Part shown: piece by piece, positions 1 through 9,585 of the stretch
Layout: each line of letters starts with the position of its first letter
Position numbering within the stretch: position 1 is the first letter of the stretch
Assembly (NCBI GenBank): GCA_949358305.1
Contig: OX442322.1
Location: 3,286,001-3,350,000 of the forward strand
Origin: Strigamia acuminata
Lineage: Eukaryota; Arthropoda; Chilopoda; Geophilomorpha; Linotaeniidae
Direction: 5' to 3'
DNA length: 64,000 nucleotides
Position numbers and translations under genes: made by a program
Notes under the pieces: generated by a model
What the model saw: only the letters and a program-made list of their open reading frames with translations
Databases searched by the model: none
What the model was told of the DNA's origin: nothing

Positions 1-2889
1 GGACCAAATTCTCCCAGCAATAAGGGGACTGATAATTCGTCGAAATCTCAGCAGCAGGGCAATTATAGCCAAAATAACTAGAACTATTACATATGGACGT
101 GTGTGGGGCGTTTAACACACCAACACTATCTGGAAATAGATATTTCCTCACCATAACGGATGATTATTCCCGCTATTCCACTGTCTATTTAATGAAGAAG
201 AAAGATGAAGTCTTTGACTTATTCCGCAAACACGCGAAAAGGATCGAACGACTACTTGGCAGACAGATCTTTGCGATACGGACGGACAACGGTATGGAGT
301 TCTGCTCTAACAAGTTTGGAGAGTATCTCGAAGAGCAGGGAATTATCCACGAGAGAACGAATGCGTACACGCCCGCCCAGAATGGAGTTTCTGAGAGACT
401 GAACCAAACCTTAGCTAATGGAATGCGAGCACTTGTTTATGATGCGGGTTTGGAACATCGATTTTGGGGCGAGGCGATCCTAACGTTTAATTATCTCAGG
501 AATAGGATTGCCAAGTTAAAATCAGACAAGACGCCGATGGAACTTTATTACAATTGCAAACCATCGCTGCGTCATCTAAGAAAATTTGGATGTTTGTGTT
601 TTGTCAAAAAGAAGATTCGAGATGGCAAAATCGACAACAAAGAGATATACGGGATCATGCTCGGCTATTCTAGAATTACGAAAGGATACAGAGTTTGGTT
701 GCCAGAATTTTCCAAAGTCTTGGAAACAAATGACATCAAGTTTGTTGAAAGCAGGCGCGGAGTTAAAGGCGTGCTGGGCCTCCCCGACAAGTATACGACG
801 TATATTGACGACTTGAATGATAATTTGGAGAGTGTTGATTGTCAATATTATTCGGATGAAGACGTCAGGCCACCGCTGCCCCCGCCAATCCCAGCCAATA
901 AGAAAGAGGAATTCAAACAAGAGGAATTACCTCAACTTAGATTAAAGTTCCGACTGCCAGAGGAGAAATTGCGAGCTAATCCACCTAAAACTGTGCCGCA
1001 AGCGACAGCAGAAGTACAGAATCCTGCTCGCACTATACCTCCACTAGTTTGGATAAAGACGGAGAAATTTAGACCAACAGGACAAAAGGACGTAGAATAT
1101 ACAATCGAGGGATACAAGAAGCCAAAGTTACGTTCGATACCAGATGTGAAACGATACTGCGCGGGCCACAGTCTCCCTGTTCCTGAGCATCTCTTTGAAG
1201 ATAAGAGAAGGAAGCAGCCATCTGGATTGAGTGCAACAGCCGACAATTTTGATTTCGACTTAGACATAGATGAATTGACTCTAGATTTTGAAGCAAATCA
1301 TCTTGAAGTGCATGTTCCAGTCCGCAATGAGGAAATAGCAAATTTGCCAGAAAAGAGCGAGTGGAATCAAGCGATGACTGATGAAATCGACACCATGCAT
1401 GAGCGTGAAGTATGGGAGCTGGTTCCACCGCCACCCGACACCAAGGTGATAGGATGCAGATGGATATACACCGTTAAGCAGAACGATCAAGGGGAAATTG
1501 CCAGATACAAAGCCAGACTTGTCGCGCAGGGCTTTTCACAAGTCTATGGCGAGTCGTATGAGGAGACATTTTCTCCTGTGGTGGATTTTTCAATCGTCAG
1601 ATTTATGTTCACATTATTGGTTTGCATGCTTAAATGGTCGTATATCCAGGCAGATGTTAAGTGTGCGTACCTCTACGCGAAGCTACACAAAACCATATAC
1701 ATGCGCCAGCCCAAGGAATTTATTCATCCGGATAAACCAAATTACGTTTGTCGACTCCTTAGAGCGATTTATGGATTGCACCAATCCGGCAGAGAATGGG
1801 GCATGGAGTTGGAAGAGACTTTACTCAAACTTGGACTGGAGCACGTGAATTGGTGTAATTGTGTTTACAAATACAAGAGTGTCGCGTATTTGATTGTGTA
1901 CGTGGACGACATCGTTGTTTTTGGGAAACAGTATACTGGATGCGATGCACGTGCTGGACATGATCAAGACTCAATTTGATTTGGTCATTTTAGGACAGAC
2001 AAAGAAATTATTAGGTGTTGAATTCTATCCATACAAACAACAAATGGTATTGCACCAAAGAGCCTACATCAACAAAGTGTTGCTGAGATTCAAAAACCAT
2101 TTGGATCCAGTGAAAGTCAGGTCACAACCAATGACCAAATCAACTGTCCTCACCAAACAAGACTGCCCACACACAATCCAGGACGTAAAGCTGATGGAAG
2201 GAATTCCTTATAGAAGCTTGCTCGGATTGTTGGCATTCATCGGATCAAGAACTAGGCCCGACATGACTTATGCGATCAATATTTTAAGTCAGTTTCAGTC
2301 AAACCCCGGATGAAGTCACTGGATTGTCTTACTGGACTTGCTAAGTTATCTTAGGACAACGAAAAATTTCGGACTGATGTTATTTCCAAATGACAGGATC
2401 GAAGTTGTTGGCTACAGTGATTCGGACTACGCCAACAATAGAGACGATCGGATCTCCATTGGAGGGACTCTAATAACGCTAGGAAATACACCTGTCTATT
2501 GGAGAACCTTCAAGCAACGCAACGTGACGTTATCGACTATGGAAGCCGAATATGTAGCCTTTACGGAGACAGTAAAGGACTACATGTGGATTGTCCGAGT
2601 TCTGCATGAAATTGTTCCAAACTTGGCCGACAAGTTCTTCCATCGTGTGTTGTGTGACAACATCTCGACAGTACATTTTACGAAATCCAACATAGAGAAT
2701 CGAAAAACGAAACACATTGACATTCGATACCATTTTATTAAAGAGCTTGTGAGGAAAGACAACCTTAAAATAGTACATGTTGGAACAAAGAGTAATTATG
2801 CGGATATTTTCACGAAGTCTGTTGATAAATGTGATCTTATTCAGTTCTGTAACCGTTTCCTAGTTGATTTGAATGTAATAAGTGCTTAA
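1..2889 (+). pseudogene. Copia A: broken gag/integrase/RT/RNase H polyprotein
   Basis: Ty1/copia polyprotein remnant entering from the left edge. Bases 1-81 encode a Gln/Asn/Ser-rich gag tail ending in TAG. It is joined directly to the integrase core (ATG at 93), so the zinc knuckle, protease and integrase zinc domain are deleted relative to copia I. Visible motifs are MDVCGAF, RTDNGMEF and NGVSERLN (the DDE residues of integrase), then copia RT with VYVDDIVVF near residue 609. A frameshift near 1925 moves the reading frame (1894-2313). A TGA at 2311-2313 replaces a Trp that the related copy L keeps (NPGWEHW). RNase H follows at 2338-2889 (STMEAEYVA, ADIFTKSVD). Same family as I and L. It cannot encode a working polyprotein. 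Confidence 0.9.
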
Positions 2890-2907
2890 TAATGCGAGGG
2901 GGCCGAT
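2890..2907 (+). other. Polypurine tract of copia A
   Basis: The purine-rich stretch GCGAGGGGG at 2894-2902, followed by CCGAT, sits just before the 3' LTR. It is the expected plus-strand primer site. The same tract is found in inverse orientation before the LTR of copia L, supporting a shared family. Confidence 0.75.
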
Positions 2908-3216
2908 TGTTGAGATATAAGATGTAATTCACTTTAGAACACGTGTATATTTATATCGCATTATTCAAGCGACAATATGTTCTTTATTTGTTATTACTGT
3001 TTGCCTTTAATCACGTGAACAATCACGGATGTTATTGTATAACTTATATTAATTGCCTACAGGTGGCTACAGGTATTATGCGTCACATGACTAAGAAATA
3101 AAAGTCACTCCATGTTTTGCTTTGCACCTGTAAAGACTGTGTCCTTTTATTTCTGCTCTAATGCTTTCCACACCACTGATGAACAATTCTGCACTATTTA
3201 ATACTATGAACCAACA
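2908..3216 (+). repeat. 3' LTR of copia A (309 bp)
   Basis: Starts TGTTGAGATATAAG and ends ACCAACA, giving TGTTG/CAACA inverted ends typical of copia. It aligns with the LTRs at 62888-63195 and 60211-60528: all share the CACGTGACT-type motif, the ATACAG..CACCT motif and a CCACACCA box near the 3' end. The 3' end was set by comparison with copia I, where the LTR end abuts a recognisable PBS. Confidence 0.8.
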
Positions 3217-3743
3217 ATTTCGACGTATTTTCGCGTCGAATTACGATGAGAGCGTGTGTCGATTCGTACACACGCTTCACGGGTGACTTCACGGCTGTTC
3301 GCGATGAAATCCAAACAAAATGGCGCCCGCAGAAGAAAATCTTTTTTATATCGAGCAATGTGCTTATTTCGCACAGAATTTCGACAATTCTTACACTGTT
3401 CGATCCAGAAATGCTTCCGCAAACGTCCGCACACGTTGTCAGCTTTGCAAACTCCTCGAATCCGACGATACGTCTCTGCGACAATACCGGCGAGAATCTG
3501 CGATGTCCGTTTCGTCACAAAACTTGCCGCAAACGTATCAAAAACGATTGGCCGCGTCGTCAACCATCCTCTGCTACCATATCATGTCATTGCTAATAAG
3601 TACATTGGTTGCGGCACTTAGCACAGGAATAAGGGTTTAAAAGTCAATATCAACCAATGTAACACGGATACAGAATTGCAATGACACACACATTGCATTT
3701 AACCGGAAACATGCAATCGAGAAGATCAAACAGTTGGGCATTT
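3217..3743 (-). mobile_element. Copia B: 5' leader, PBS and probable LTR remnant
   Basis: On the minus strand this is the start of a copia element: a PBS at 3562-3579 and a leader running down to 3217, where copia A cuts it. The leader resembles that of copia H: both have a GAAATCCAAACAAAATGG-like segment, and both read GTCGTCAACCATCC across the PBS on the plus strand. B is therefore an H-related family. Sequence right of the PBS (3582-3743) should be its 5' LTR, but no second copy is in the window. It holds an inverted pair TGTCATTGC/GCAATGACA at about 3586 and 3679. No coding sequence is supported here. Confidence 0.6.
3562..3579 (-). other. Primer-binding site of copia B (initiator tRNA-Met 3' end)
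   Basis: Minus strand reads TGGTAGCAGAGGATGGTT, the exact complement of the 3' end of eukaryotic initiator tRNA-Met including CCA (known tRNA ending ..AACCATCCTCTGCTACCA). The rest of a tRNA is absent, so this is a priming site and not a tRNA gene. Confidence 0.85.
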
Positions 3744-6356
3744 CTAACACTTCTCACGTAGGCGCTGTTTCGTCCTGACGACTCCTTGGTGACCTTGGTG
3801 TCCTAATTCGACCACTTTTCTCTGCAACGACTCCGGCATCACAATTCGTGGTCCACGAAGTAAAACTCCGCCTGCCATCGCCAATTCACTCCTAACAAGC
3901 TGAAACTTTTTTAGATTGTCATTAAATTGAGTCCCATTTTGCAAACATTTATCAATTTCGCGAATAGTTTCGTCTGCTTTCGACGCCAATTCGACTTCTT
4001 GTAAAGTCATTGCTTTTGGCAGCGCACTCTCCACCACAAACCGCACATGGCCCTCCGTTCGTCCAAAAACACTTTTTCCTTCTCTGGCAGGCAGCAAACG
4101 AGACAGCGCGTCCGCTATGTTCGCGCTCCCCGGCCGGTGACAAATCGTGAATTCGAATGGCTGCAATCTCAGCACCCATCTTTCCATCCTGGCTGATGGC
4201 TTCGACCTGGTCCCGTAGATGGTTTCCAATGCTTTGTGGTCTGTAATGAGGAGAAACGGCATGCCAATTAAATACATTCGGAAGCGCTCACAGCCCCAAA
4301 CGACTGCGAGCCCCTCCTTCTCGGTTTGAGAATATCGACGTTCAACGTCCGACAACGTTCGGCTGGTGAACGCAATTGGTTTCATTTGGCCATCGGGTTG
4401 ACGTTGGGTCAGCACGGCCCCAACACCGACCGGCGACGCGTCGACAATTAATTCAGTTTCGACATTTTTGCGAAAAAATGCCAAAACGTCCGAGCTGCAT
4501 AAAAGTCCTTTTAAGTTTTCAAATGCGTCGTTCTGACGTTTCCCCCACTCGAAAACGACGTCTTTCCTGGCCATCAATCGTAGTGGCTCCGCCTCAGTCG
4601 CGAAGTTTGGGATATGCCGGGCACAGTAATTGATTAGGCCCAGAAAACTTCGGATTTCCGTCTCGTTCTTCGGCGCAATGGCATTTCGCACCGCTTCTAC
4701 CTTCGACTCCGCGACGGAAATACCACTCTTTGAAATAACATGTCCGAGAAACGTGACCTTCGACACGCCAAAACAACACTTTTTTAGGTTCAAAGTCAAT
4801 CCATTTCGAGACAATGTCTTGAGAACTTTTTCCAGACGTTGATCGTGTTCCTCGACTGTTTTCCCGTGCACGACAATGTCGTCAAGAGAATTCTTCGTGC
4901 CCTCGCACTCGGCCAAGATGGTTTGAATTATCCGCTGATATTCCTCCGGTGCGCTCGCAATTCCAAAGAAAAGTTTCTTGTAGCGGAAAAGTCCCCTGTG
5001 TGTCACGAACACGGTGTAACGTCGTGAATCTGGTTTGAGAGGTATTTGCAGATATCCTTGCCGACAATCGAGTTTCGAAATCAACTCGGCACCGTCAATT
5101 TCATCCAGAACCTCCTCCATCGTGGGGAGCGGATGGCGGTTCCTCTTCACCGCCTCGTTGACGGCACGCATGTCAAGACACAATCTAATTGAGCCGTCAG
5201 GCTTTTTCACGGGCACGACGGGTGAAACCCACTTCGTCGCCCCAGTGACTGGCTCGATGATATCTGCCTGTAAAAGATTGTCAATTTCAATGTCCAACTG
5301 CTTACGAATATGGAAGGGTATTCGTCGGACTGATTGTGCCACTGGTCGGACGTCCGAATCCATGTAAAGTTCCAGTTCAAACTCTTTCAATTTTCCGATT
5401 CCTTTAAAAACGTCACGAAATTTCGTAATCCGGTTGGCAAGGTTCTTTCGCAGCTTTCCTATGGACTCATCAAATAAAATGTCATCATTATTAATTTCAT
5501 TAACAATTTCCTCATCAATTTTCAACAATCCAAGCTCTTTGGATGTTTTCCGAGACAATAAAGGCATTTTTCTCGACGGAACGACTAAAAATCTCGCATT
5601 TACTGATTTTCCAGCCGCTTGCACCTGCGTATTAAATTCACCGCTAACTACTAGCGGCTCATTCACCCCATACGCAAACAATCTTGTCTTCGTCGGTGTT
5701 AACTTGATTCCCTTCCTTTTTAATAATGTCCATGTCTTTTGACCCACTGTATTCACCGATGAACCGGAATCAATCAAAACTCTTACGTCTTGTTGTTCGA
5801 TCTTTACCGTCACGCCATTATTCCGTTCGTGAGACGTTTTGCAGCACGAATACTCGCTGTCGTAGTCGTATTTGTTCACGCCGACGTACTGGACACGCTC
5901 CTTGCCACGTGCACGACCTCCGGCGCTTTTTAATCTGCACACTTTCGCAAAATGGCCAATTTTATGGCAAAAACCACACTCTTTGTTCTTTGCCACGGTG
6001 CAATCGTTGGCTAAATGGTCTCGATGTCTGCAACGAAAGCACTCTTTCACCGCCTGGAATTTATCATTACGTCGGTCATCCACATTCTGTGGTTTCGCGT
6101 TGGATTTGCGAAATGTGCCACGCCCACTTTTGCCCCGATTTTTGAAAAATGGTTTTTTCTCACCCGTGAGTTGGTTTACGAGGTTTTCCTTGCTGTTTTC
6201 TGTCGCCGTACGTTCCATCGCTGTTGCGTGCTGCTCGCTGGCCTCTGACGAACAGGCCAACGTCAACAATTGAGCCAAAGTCAGGTCCGTCTCGCGCAAC
6301 AAGCGCCGCCACAAACCTTTATCGCAGCCTTTTTCTAACACTTGGTCGACGATCAA
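3744..6356 (-). pseudogene. Gypsy C pol: zinc knuckles, protease, RT, RNase H, start of integrase
   Basis: Ty3/gypsy polyprotein, Mag-like. In order: end of the gag capsid region; two CCHC knuckles (CFRCRHRDHLANDC and CGFCHKIGHFAKVC); aspartic protease LIDSGSSVNTVG; RT with WVSPVVPVKKPDGSIRLCLD and an active-site stretch KNSLDDIVVHG; RNase H (IVDASPVGVGAVL); and the start of the integrase zinc domain (ELGHQGHQGVVRTKQ). It stops at the second zinc half, where copia B begins, so the catalytic integrase is missing from the window. Gag (6365-6733) should be continuous with this ORF, but an indel near 6360 shifts the frame. The two knuckles and the tRNA-Ser PBS both fit the Mag lineage. Confidence 0.88.
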
Positions 6357-6364
6357 ATTTTCTT

Positions 6365-6733
6365 CTAAAACTCCAAACTCGCAGCTTTTAACAATCGAGT
6401 CACAAAAGCGTCCATCAATTCGGTGGGTTCCTGTGTCTGTTGTCTGAACACATGCCTTTCAAACCTGAGGTTTTTTCGCGGATTGAAGTAAACACTCAAA
6501 GCTGCCAAGGTCAAATCATATGTAACTTTATTTGCGGCGTCAAACGTGTCGTAAATGTCGTGCACGTCAGTCCCGGCGAGATGTAGCAACGTGGCTAATT
6601 TCTGCGCTTCCCCGACTCTTGCCGCAACTAAATAATACTCAAACGCCTTGCTCCACTTTTTCCAGCGATAGTCCAAATTCCCCGTCGAAATGTCAAAGTT
6701 TCCCACTGTTGGCAAGTTCAAATTAGTGGCCAT
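6365..6733 (-). pseudogene. Gypsy C gag N-terminus
   Basis: Starts MATNLNLPTVGNFD and reads through a capsid-like helical region (WKKWSKAFEYYLVA, FNPRKNLRFERHVFR, ELMDAFVTRLLKAA) typical of the single gag-pol ORF of Mag-like elements. The frame is lost after AASLEF. The expected continuation (IVDQVLEKG) is in the next frame at 6356, so one small indel separates the two. Its product would be the virion capsid. Confidence 0.82.
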
Positions 6734-6864
6734 TTTCGTGCTGAATCACCTTCGCCGCGGTCACGCCCACTTTATAAACACACTCACAGTACCTGAGTTG
6801 CTTGATGTCAAGCGCCGCATTCGATGAGAGTGGATTCACACTTGGCTTTAATCCTCGTCGCCAA
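6734..6864 (-). other. Gypsy C leader with tRNA-Ser PBS
   Basis: Short untranslated leader. Immediately inside the LTR, with a 1-nt gap, the minus strand reads TGGCGACGAGGAT (6863-6851). This complements the 3' end of tRNA-Ser(GCT) including CCA (known end ..ATCCTCGTCGCCA) over 13 nt. tRNA-Ser priming is known for Mag elements. Confidence 0.65.
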
Positions 6865-7029
6865 TGTCGTATCTTGATGTTTGAACACAATAAAGACACG
6901 TATGCATAGTTGATGTACTCAATATGAACTGATTCATTTTATTCATGTATTAACGCAGGTAAACACCGGCGCCAGGTGTCACCGCGCGCAGCGCCATCTA
7001 GTGGCGCAGATATACACTAGGTTACCACA
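6865..7029 (-). repeat. 5' LTR of gypsy C (165 bp)
   Basis: Minus strand runs from TGTGGTAACC to ATACGACA and abuts the PBS. The left end is inferred from the PBS and the right end from the TG where the neighbouring Polinton-like ORF loses its reading frame. The other LTR is outside or deleted, so the ends rest on one copy. Confidence 0.6.
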
Positions 7030-8396
7030 CGGTTCGTCTGAATATCCACTTTAATCGGAACAATCTTCGACTTGGGCAGCAACCCGAATACATTAATGTT
7101 CAAACTTACATTTCGTCTTTCGAACGTAAGCACTTCTTTCGGCCCCACGGAAAGAACTAGTTCTTCGAGATTGAGTTTGTCCATAAACTGTTCGTAATAA
7201 TCTGTTCTGTAAACATTGTGGGGAGCCGGATACAAGGCAGCCAATATGGACCACAAAAAACTTTTTTGATCCGAGTTCTGCACATTTACGACGGCCTTTT
7301 TGGTGCGCATATGTTCATCCAGTTCCTGATACGATGATTCTTCGGGAACGGAGTGGAATATCGTCAGGTGTTTGTATCTGCCCACAATGCTCTTGAATTG
7401 GTTGTCGCAGTAGTGACACAGAACCTAACCGAGCAAACGTTTTAGATTCCTCACAAATCCATAGCAATTGTTTCCGTAGAAGAATAGATCGACGTGATGT
7501 TTCCTGTTTCTGTGTACGGTCACATATCTTTGCACGCGATTGCTGACCCAAAAATAAATAGTCACTTCAATATCGGGATTCTGCAACTGGAATTTTTCTA
7601 TGTTTCTGTAAGTCAACGGAAATTCAAAGCCTTGCAAGTTCAATTCGTTCTCATACTTCAAGTAATTAGATATGCGTTCGGCATTATTGGCTACAGGATG
7701 TAAAGATGCAAGAACGGCCCAAACAAAAGACTTTTGCAACTCAATTTTAAAAGTCAAAACCGCTTTCTTATTGCGAATGACAACCGGCAAATCGTTTTTC
7801 ATACTCAACGGAATTGTCGGAACATCTTTGTACCATCCACCTTTCTGGTGTAAAGCAGCAAAACTAATTTTAATCTCGTCTACGCAAAGGTAACATAAAT
7901 AATCGTCAGTTTCGACAAATTCAGCATTTTGTATGGCCAGTTCTTTCGCAGCCGAATCCAGAATGTGGTCAACATCGTCCGAATGCATCACGAACGGATC
8001 GGCCCGGTACCAATGATGATGATCAGTCGACATCTTCACGGAATGCCGATATCTCAATAGCATCATAACGCACACTTTGCACGAATTCATTTCAGCTGCA
8101 ACTTCTGCTGCCAACGCACGGATATTTGGAGTGGCGTCTTTCATCACGTCTTCTATGTCAAAAATCCTTTTGTCGAAAGCTATAATGTACTCAAGCACTT
8201 GTCCGTCAAAGATATTTTTGTAAAGGTAATACGGTTGAGGCTCGATGTTCACAAAATCATCATATTCGCGGCATTTTGCCAAGAGTTGTTCCAACTTGAT
8301 ATTTAACTTGAAATCTTTAGATAGTTGTCCATTTTCTCTTTTTCTTTTTAAAAACTCAACACATTTCTTGGATTTGTATCTATTCATCTTAAGCAC
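7030..8396 (-). pseudogene. Polinton/adintovirus-associated protein, probably N-terminal part of a protein-primed PolB polypeptide
   Basis: Two ORFs (7425-8396 and 7017-7385) form one gene broken by a single TAG at 7423-7425. The same domain appears twice. Copy 1 has KAVLTFKIELQKSFVWAVLA, EFPLTYRNIEKFQLQNPD and NCYGFVRNLKRLLG. Copy 2 has KAVVNVQNSDQKSFLWSILA and stops at KSKIVPIKV, where gypsy C is inserted. Between them lies a zinc-finger-like CHYCDNQF..H..H. From memory of invertebrate Polinton/adintovirus-like proteins, this domain with a following zinc finger precedes the exonuclease domain of PolB. No polymerase motif is present in the window, so the assignment is inference. Confidence 0.45.
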
Positions 8397-8420
8397 ACAA
8401 CGAATCTAAATGGATTTCAT

Positions 8421-8433
8421 TTTTTATATAAAA
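8421..8433 (-). promoter_or_regulatory. TATA-like box upstream of the Polinton-type ORF
   Basis: The minus strand reads TTTTATATAAAAA about 25-37 bp before the ATG at 8396. Position and sequence fit a core promoter, but the flanks are AT-rich and a chance match is possible. Confidence 0.3.
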
Positions 8434-8594
8434 GAAAAAAATTAAACAAACACTAAGCATGATGCCAGATCAAGGAGAACTGGTTGGACCAGTCACTTCT
8501 GGCTCTTGTTTACCTTGAAAACCCCGCTTTATTGCGTAACCGCAGTGAGCGCCGTCTGGTGGGTTTAAGAAGAATTACAGGTGTAAACAGAGCA
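8434..8594. other. Non-coding sequence, nothing recognised
   Basis: AT-rich then mixed sequence between the Polinton-type ORF and the minisatellite. I see no ORF, LTR end or PBS. Confidence 0.4.
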
Positions 8595-8766
8595 GTCCTT
8601 TCTTGTCCTTTCTTGGCCTAGCTTGTCCTTTCTTGTCCTTTCTTGTCCTTTCTTGTCCTTTCTTGTCCCTTCTTGTCCCTTCTTGTCTCTTCTTGTCCCT
8701 TCTTGTCCCTTCTTGTCCCTTCTTGTCCCTTCTTGTCCCTTCTTGTCCTTTCTTGTCCTTTCTTGT
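8595..8766. repeat. 10-bp minisatellite (TCTTGTCCYT)n
   Basis: About 17 tandem copies of a 10-bp unit TCTTGTCC(C/T)T. The outer units carry T and the middle block carries C, so the array was homogenised in blocks. Because 10 is not a multiple of 3, all three plus frames are open and appear as overlapping Ser/Leu/Phe/Pro ORFs, which are not genes. Confidence 0.95.
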
Positions 8767-9180
8767 TTTATTGGAAATGTTTCAAAGTTTTATTTTTTTT
8801 CAAAATTTTTCTAGATTTTTTTTGAAAAAAATTAGAAATTTGGGCAGGGGTTCACCTCCCTGATTGGGTACAGGAATTGCAACTGAAAAATTTTGATTTT
8901 TGGAGCTATTTATATACCCATTAACAGCTGGTGGGCCATACCCATTATACAGGAAGAGGTAAGGTAGGTAGGACACATCCATTGTGCCCAAGGGGTGTGG
9001 CAGAATAAATCATAGAAAACTATAGAAACATCAAGCGGAATCAGAAAGAACCAAAGGTAGAATATACCTACCTCCCCTCTTCCATAAAATGGGTCTGTCC
9101 CACTGGCAGAAATTTACAAATAAATTTGTTTCAGTTACAACACAACTGTGGACCCGATGGCAGTGTTTTGTTTTGTCTCT
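8767..9180. other. Non-coding stretch, nothing recognised
   Basis: A T-rich tail of the minisatellite, then unique-looking DNA including CCCATTATACAGG and AATAAATCATAG. No convincing ORF, LTR boundary or PBS seen. It may be part of an unrecognised repeat. Confidence 0.4.
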
Positions 9181-9555
9181 ACTGCCTGAGGATATGACGA
9201 GTGACCGGTTAAAACACACAACCATTTTTTTGGGCCGATCCTAATGAAATTCGACCATCTGGTCAAACCCCTAACCAAACGACCGCCATTTTGTCCATTT
9301 TGTCTTCGAACCAAATTTGGGACTTTTAGTAGCCAATTTCGATAGTAGATGGCGCCGACACGTGCCAATGCTGAAGCTATTGCCTGAGGGCATGAAGAGT
9401 GACCGGTTCATACACACAACCATTTTTTTAGACCGATCCTAATGAAACGCGACCATCTGGTCAAACCCGTAACCAAACAGCCACCATTTTGTCCATTTTG
9501 CCCTCGGGCCAAATTTGGGACTTTTAGTTGCCAATGTTGTTAGTAGTTGGCGCTG
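9181..9555. repeat. Diverged tandem duplication, unit about 200 bp
   Basis: Two direct copies, about 9181-9368 and 9380-9555. Both contain TGCCTGAGG.ATGA, AGTGACCGGTT, CACACAACCATTTTTTT, CGATCCTAATGAAA, GACCATCTGGTCAAACCC, GCCATTTTGTCCATTTTG and CAAATTTGGGACTTTTAGT, and each ends in a TGGCGC box. They differ at many scattered positions. No protein frame is conserved between the copies. Confidence 0.85.
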
Positions 9556-9585
9556 GCTAACCTAAACCTAACCTAACCTAACCTA
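9556..9585. repeat. Short TTAGG-type repeat
   Basis: CTAACCTAAACCTAACCTAACCTAACCTAG-type sequence, about five CCTAA units with one variant unit. It equals TTAGG on the other strand, the common arthropod telomere repeat. It is only about 30 bp and sits between the tandem duplication and gypsy E, so it is interstitial here. Confidence 0.75.

Noticed and set aside
3562-3579. Initiator tRNA-Met gene
   Set aside because: Only the last 18 nt, including CCA, are present here and at 30818, 42886 and 43986. Eukaryotic tRNA genes do not encode CCA, and each copy sits beside an LTR. They are primer-binding sites.
8595-8766. CRISPR-like array
   Set aside because: Units are contiguous 10-mers without spacers, and the genome is eukaryotic.
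8595-8863. Three overlapping plus-strand ORFs with FLSLLVPSC-type repeats
   Set aside because: By-product of a stop-free 10-bp repeat read in three frames.
9556-9585. True telomere or chromosome end
   Set aside because: Only about 30 bp, with transposon sequence continuing on both sides.
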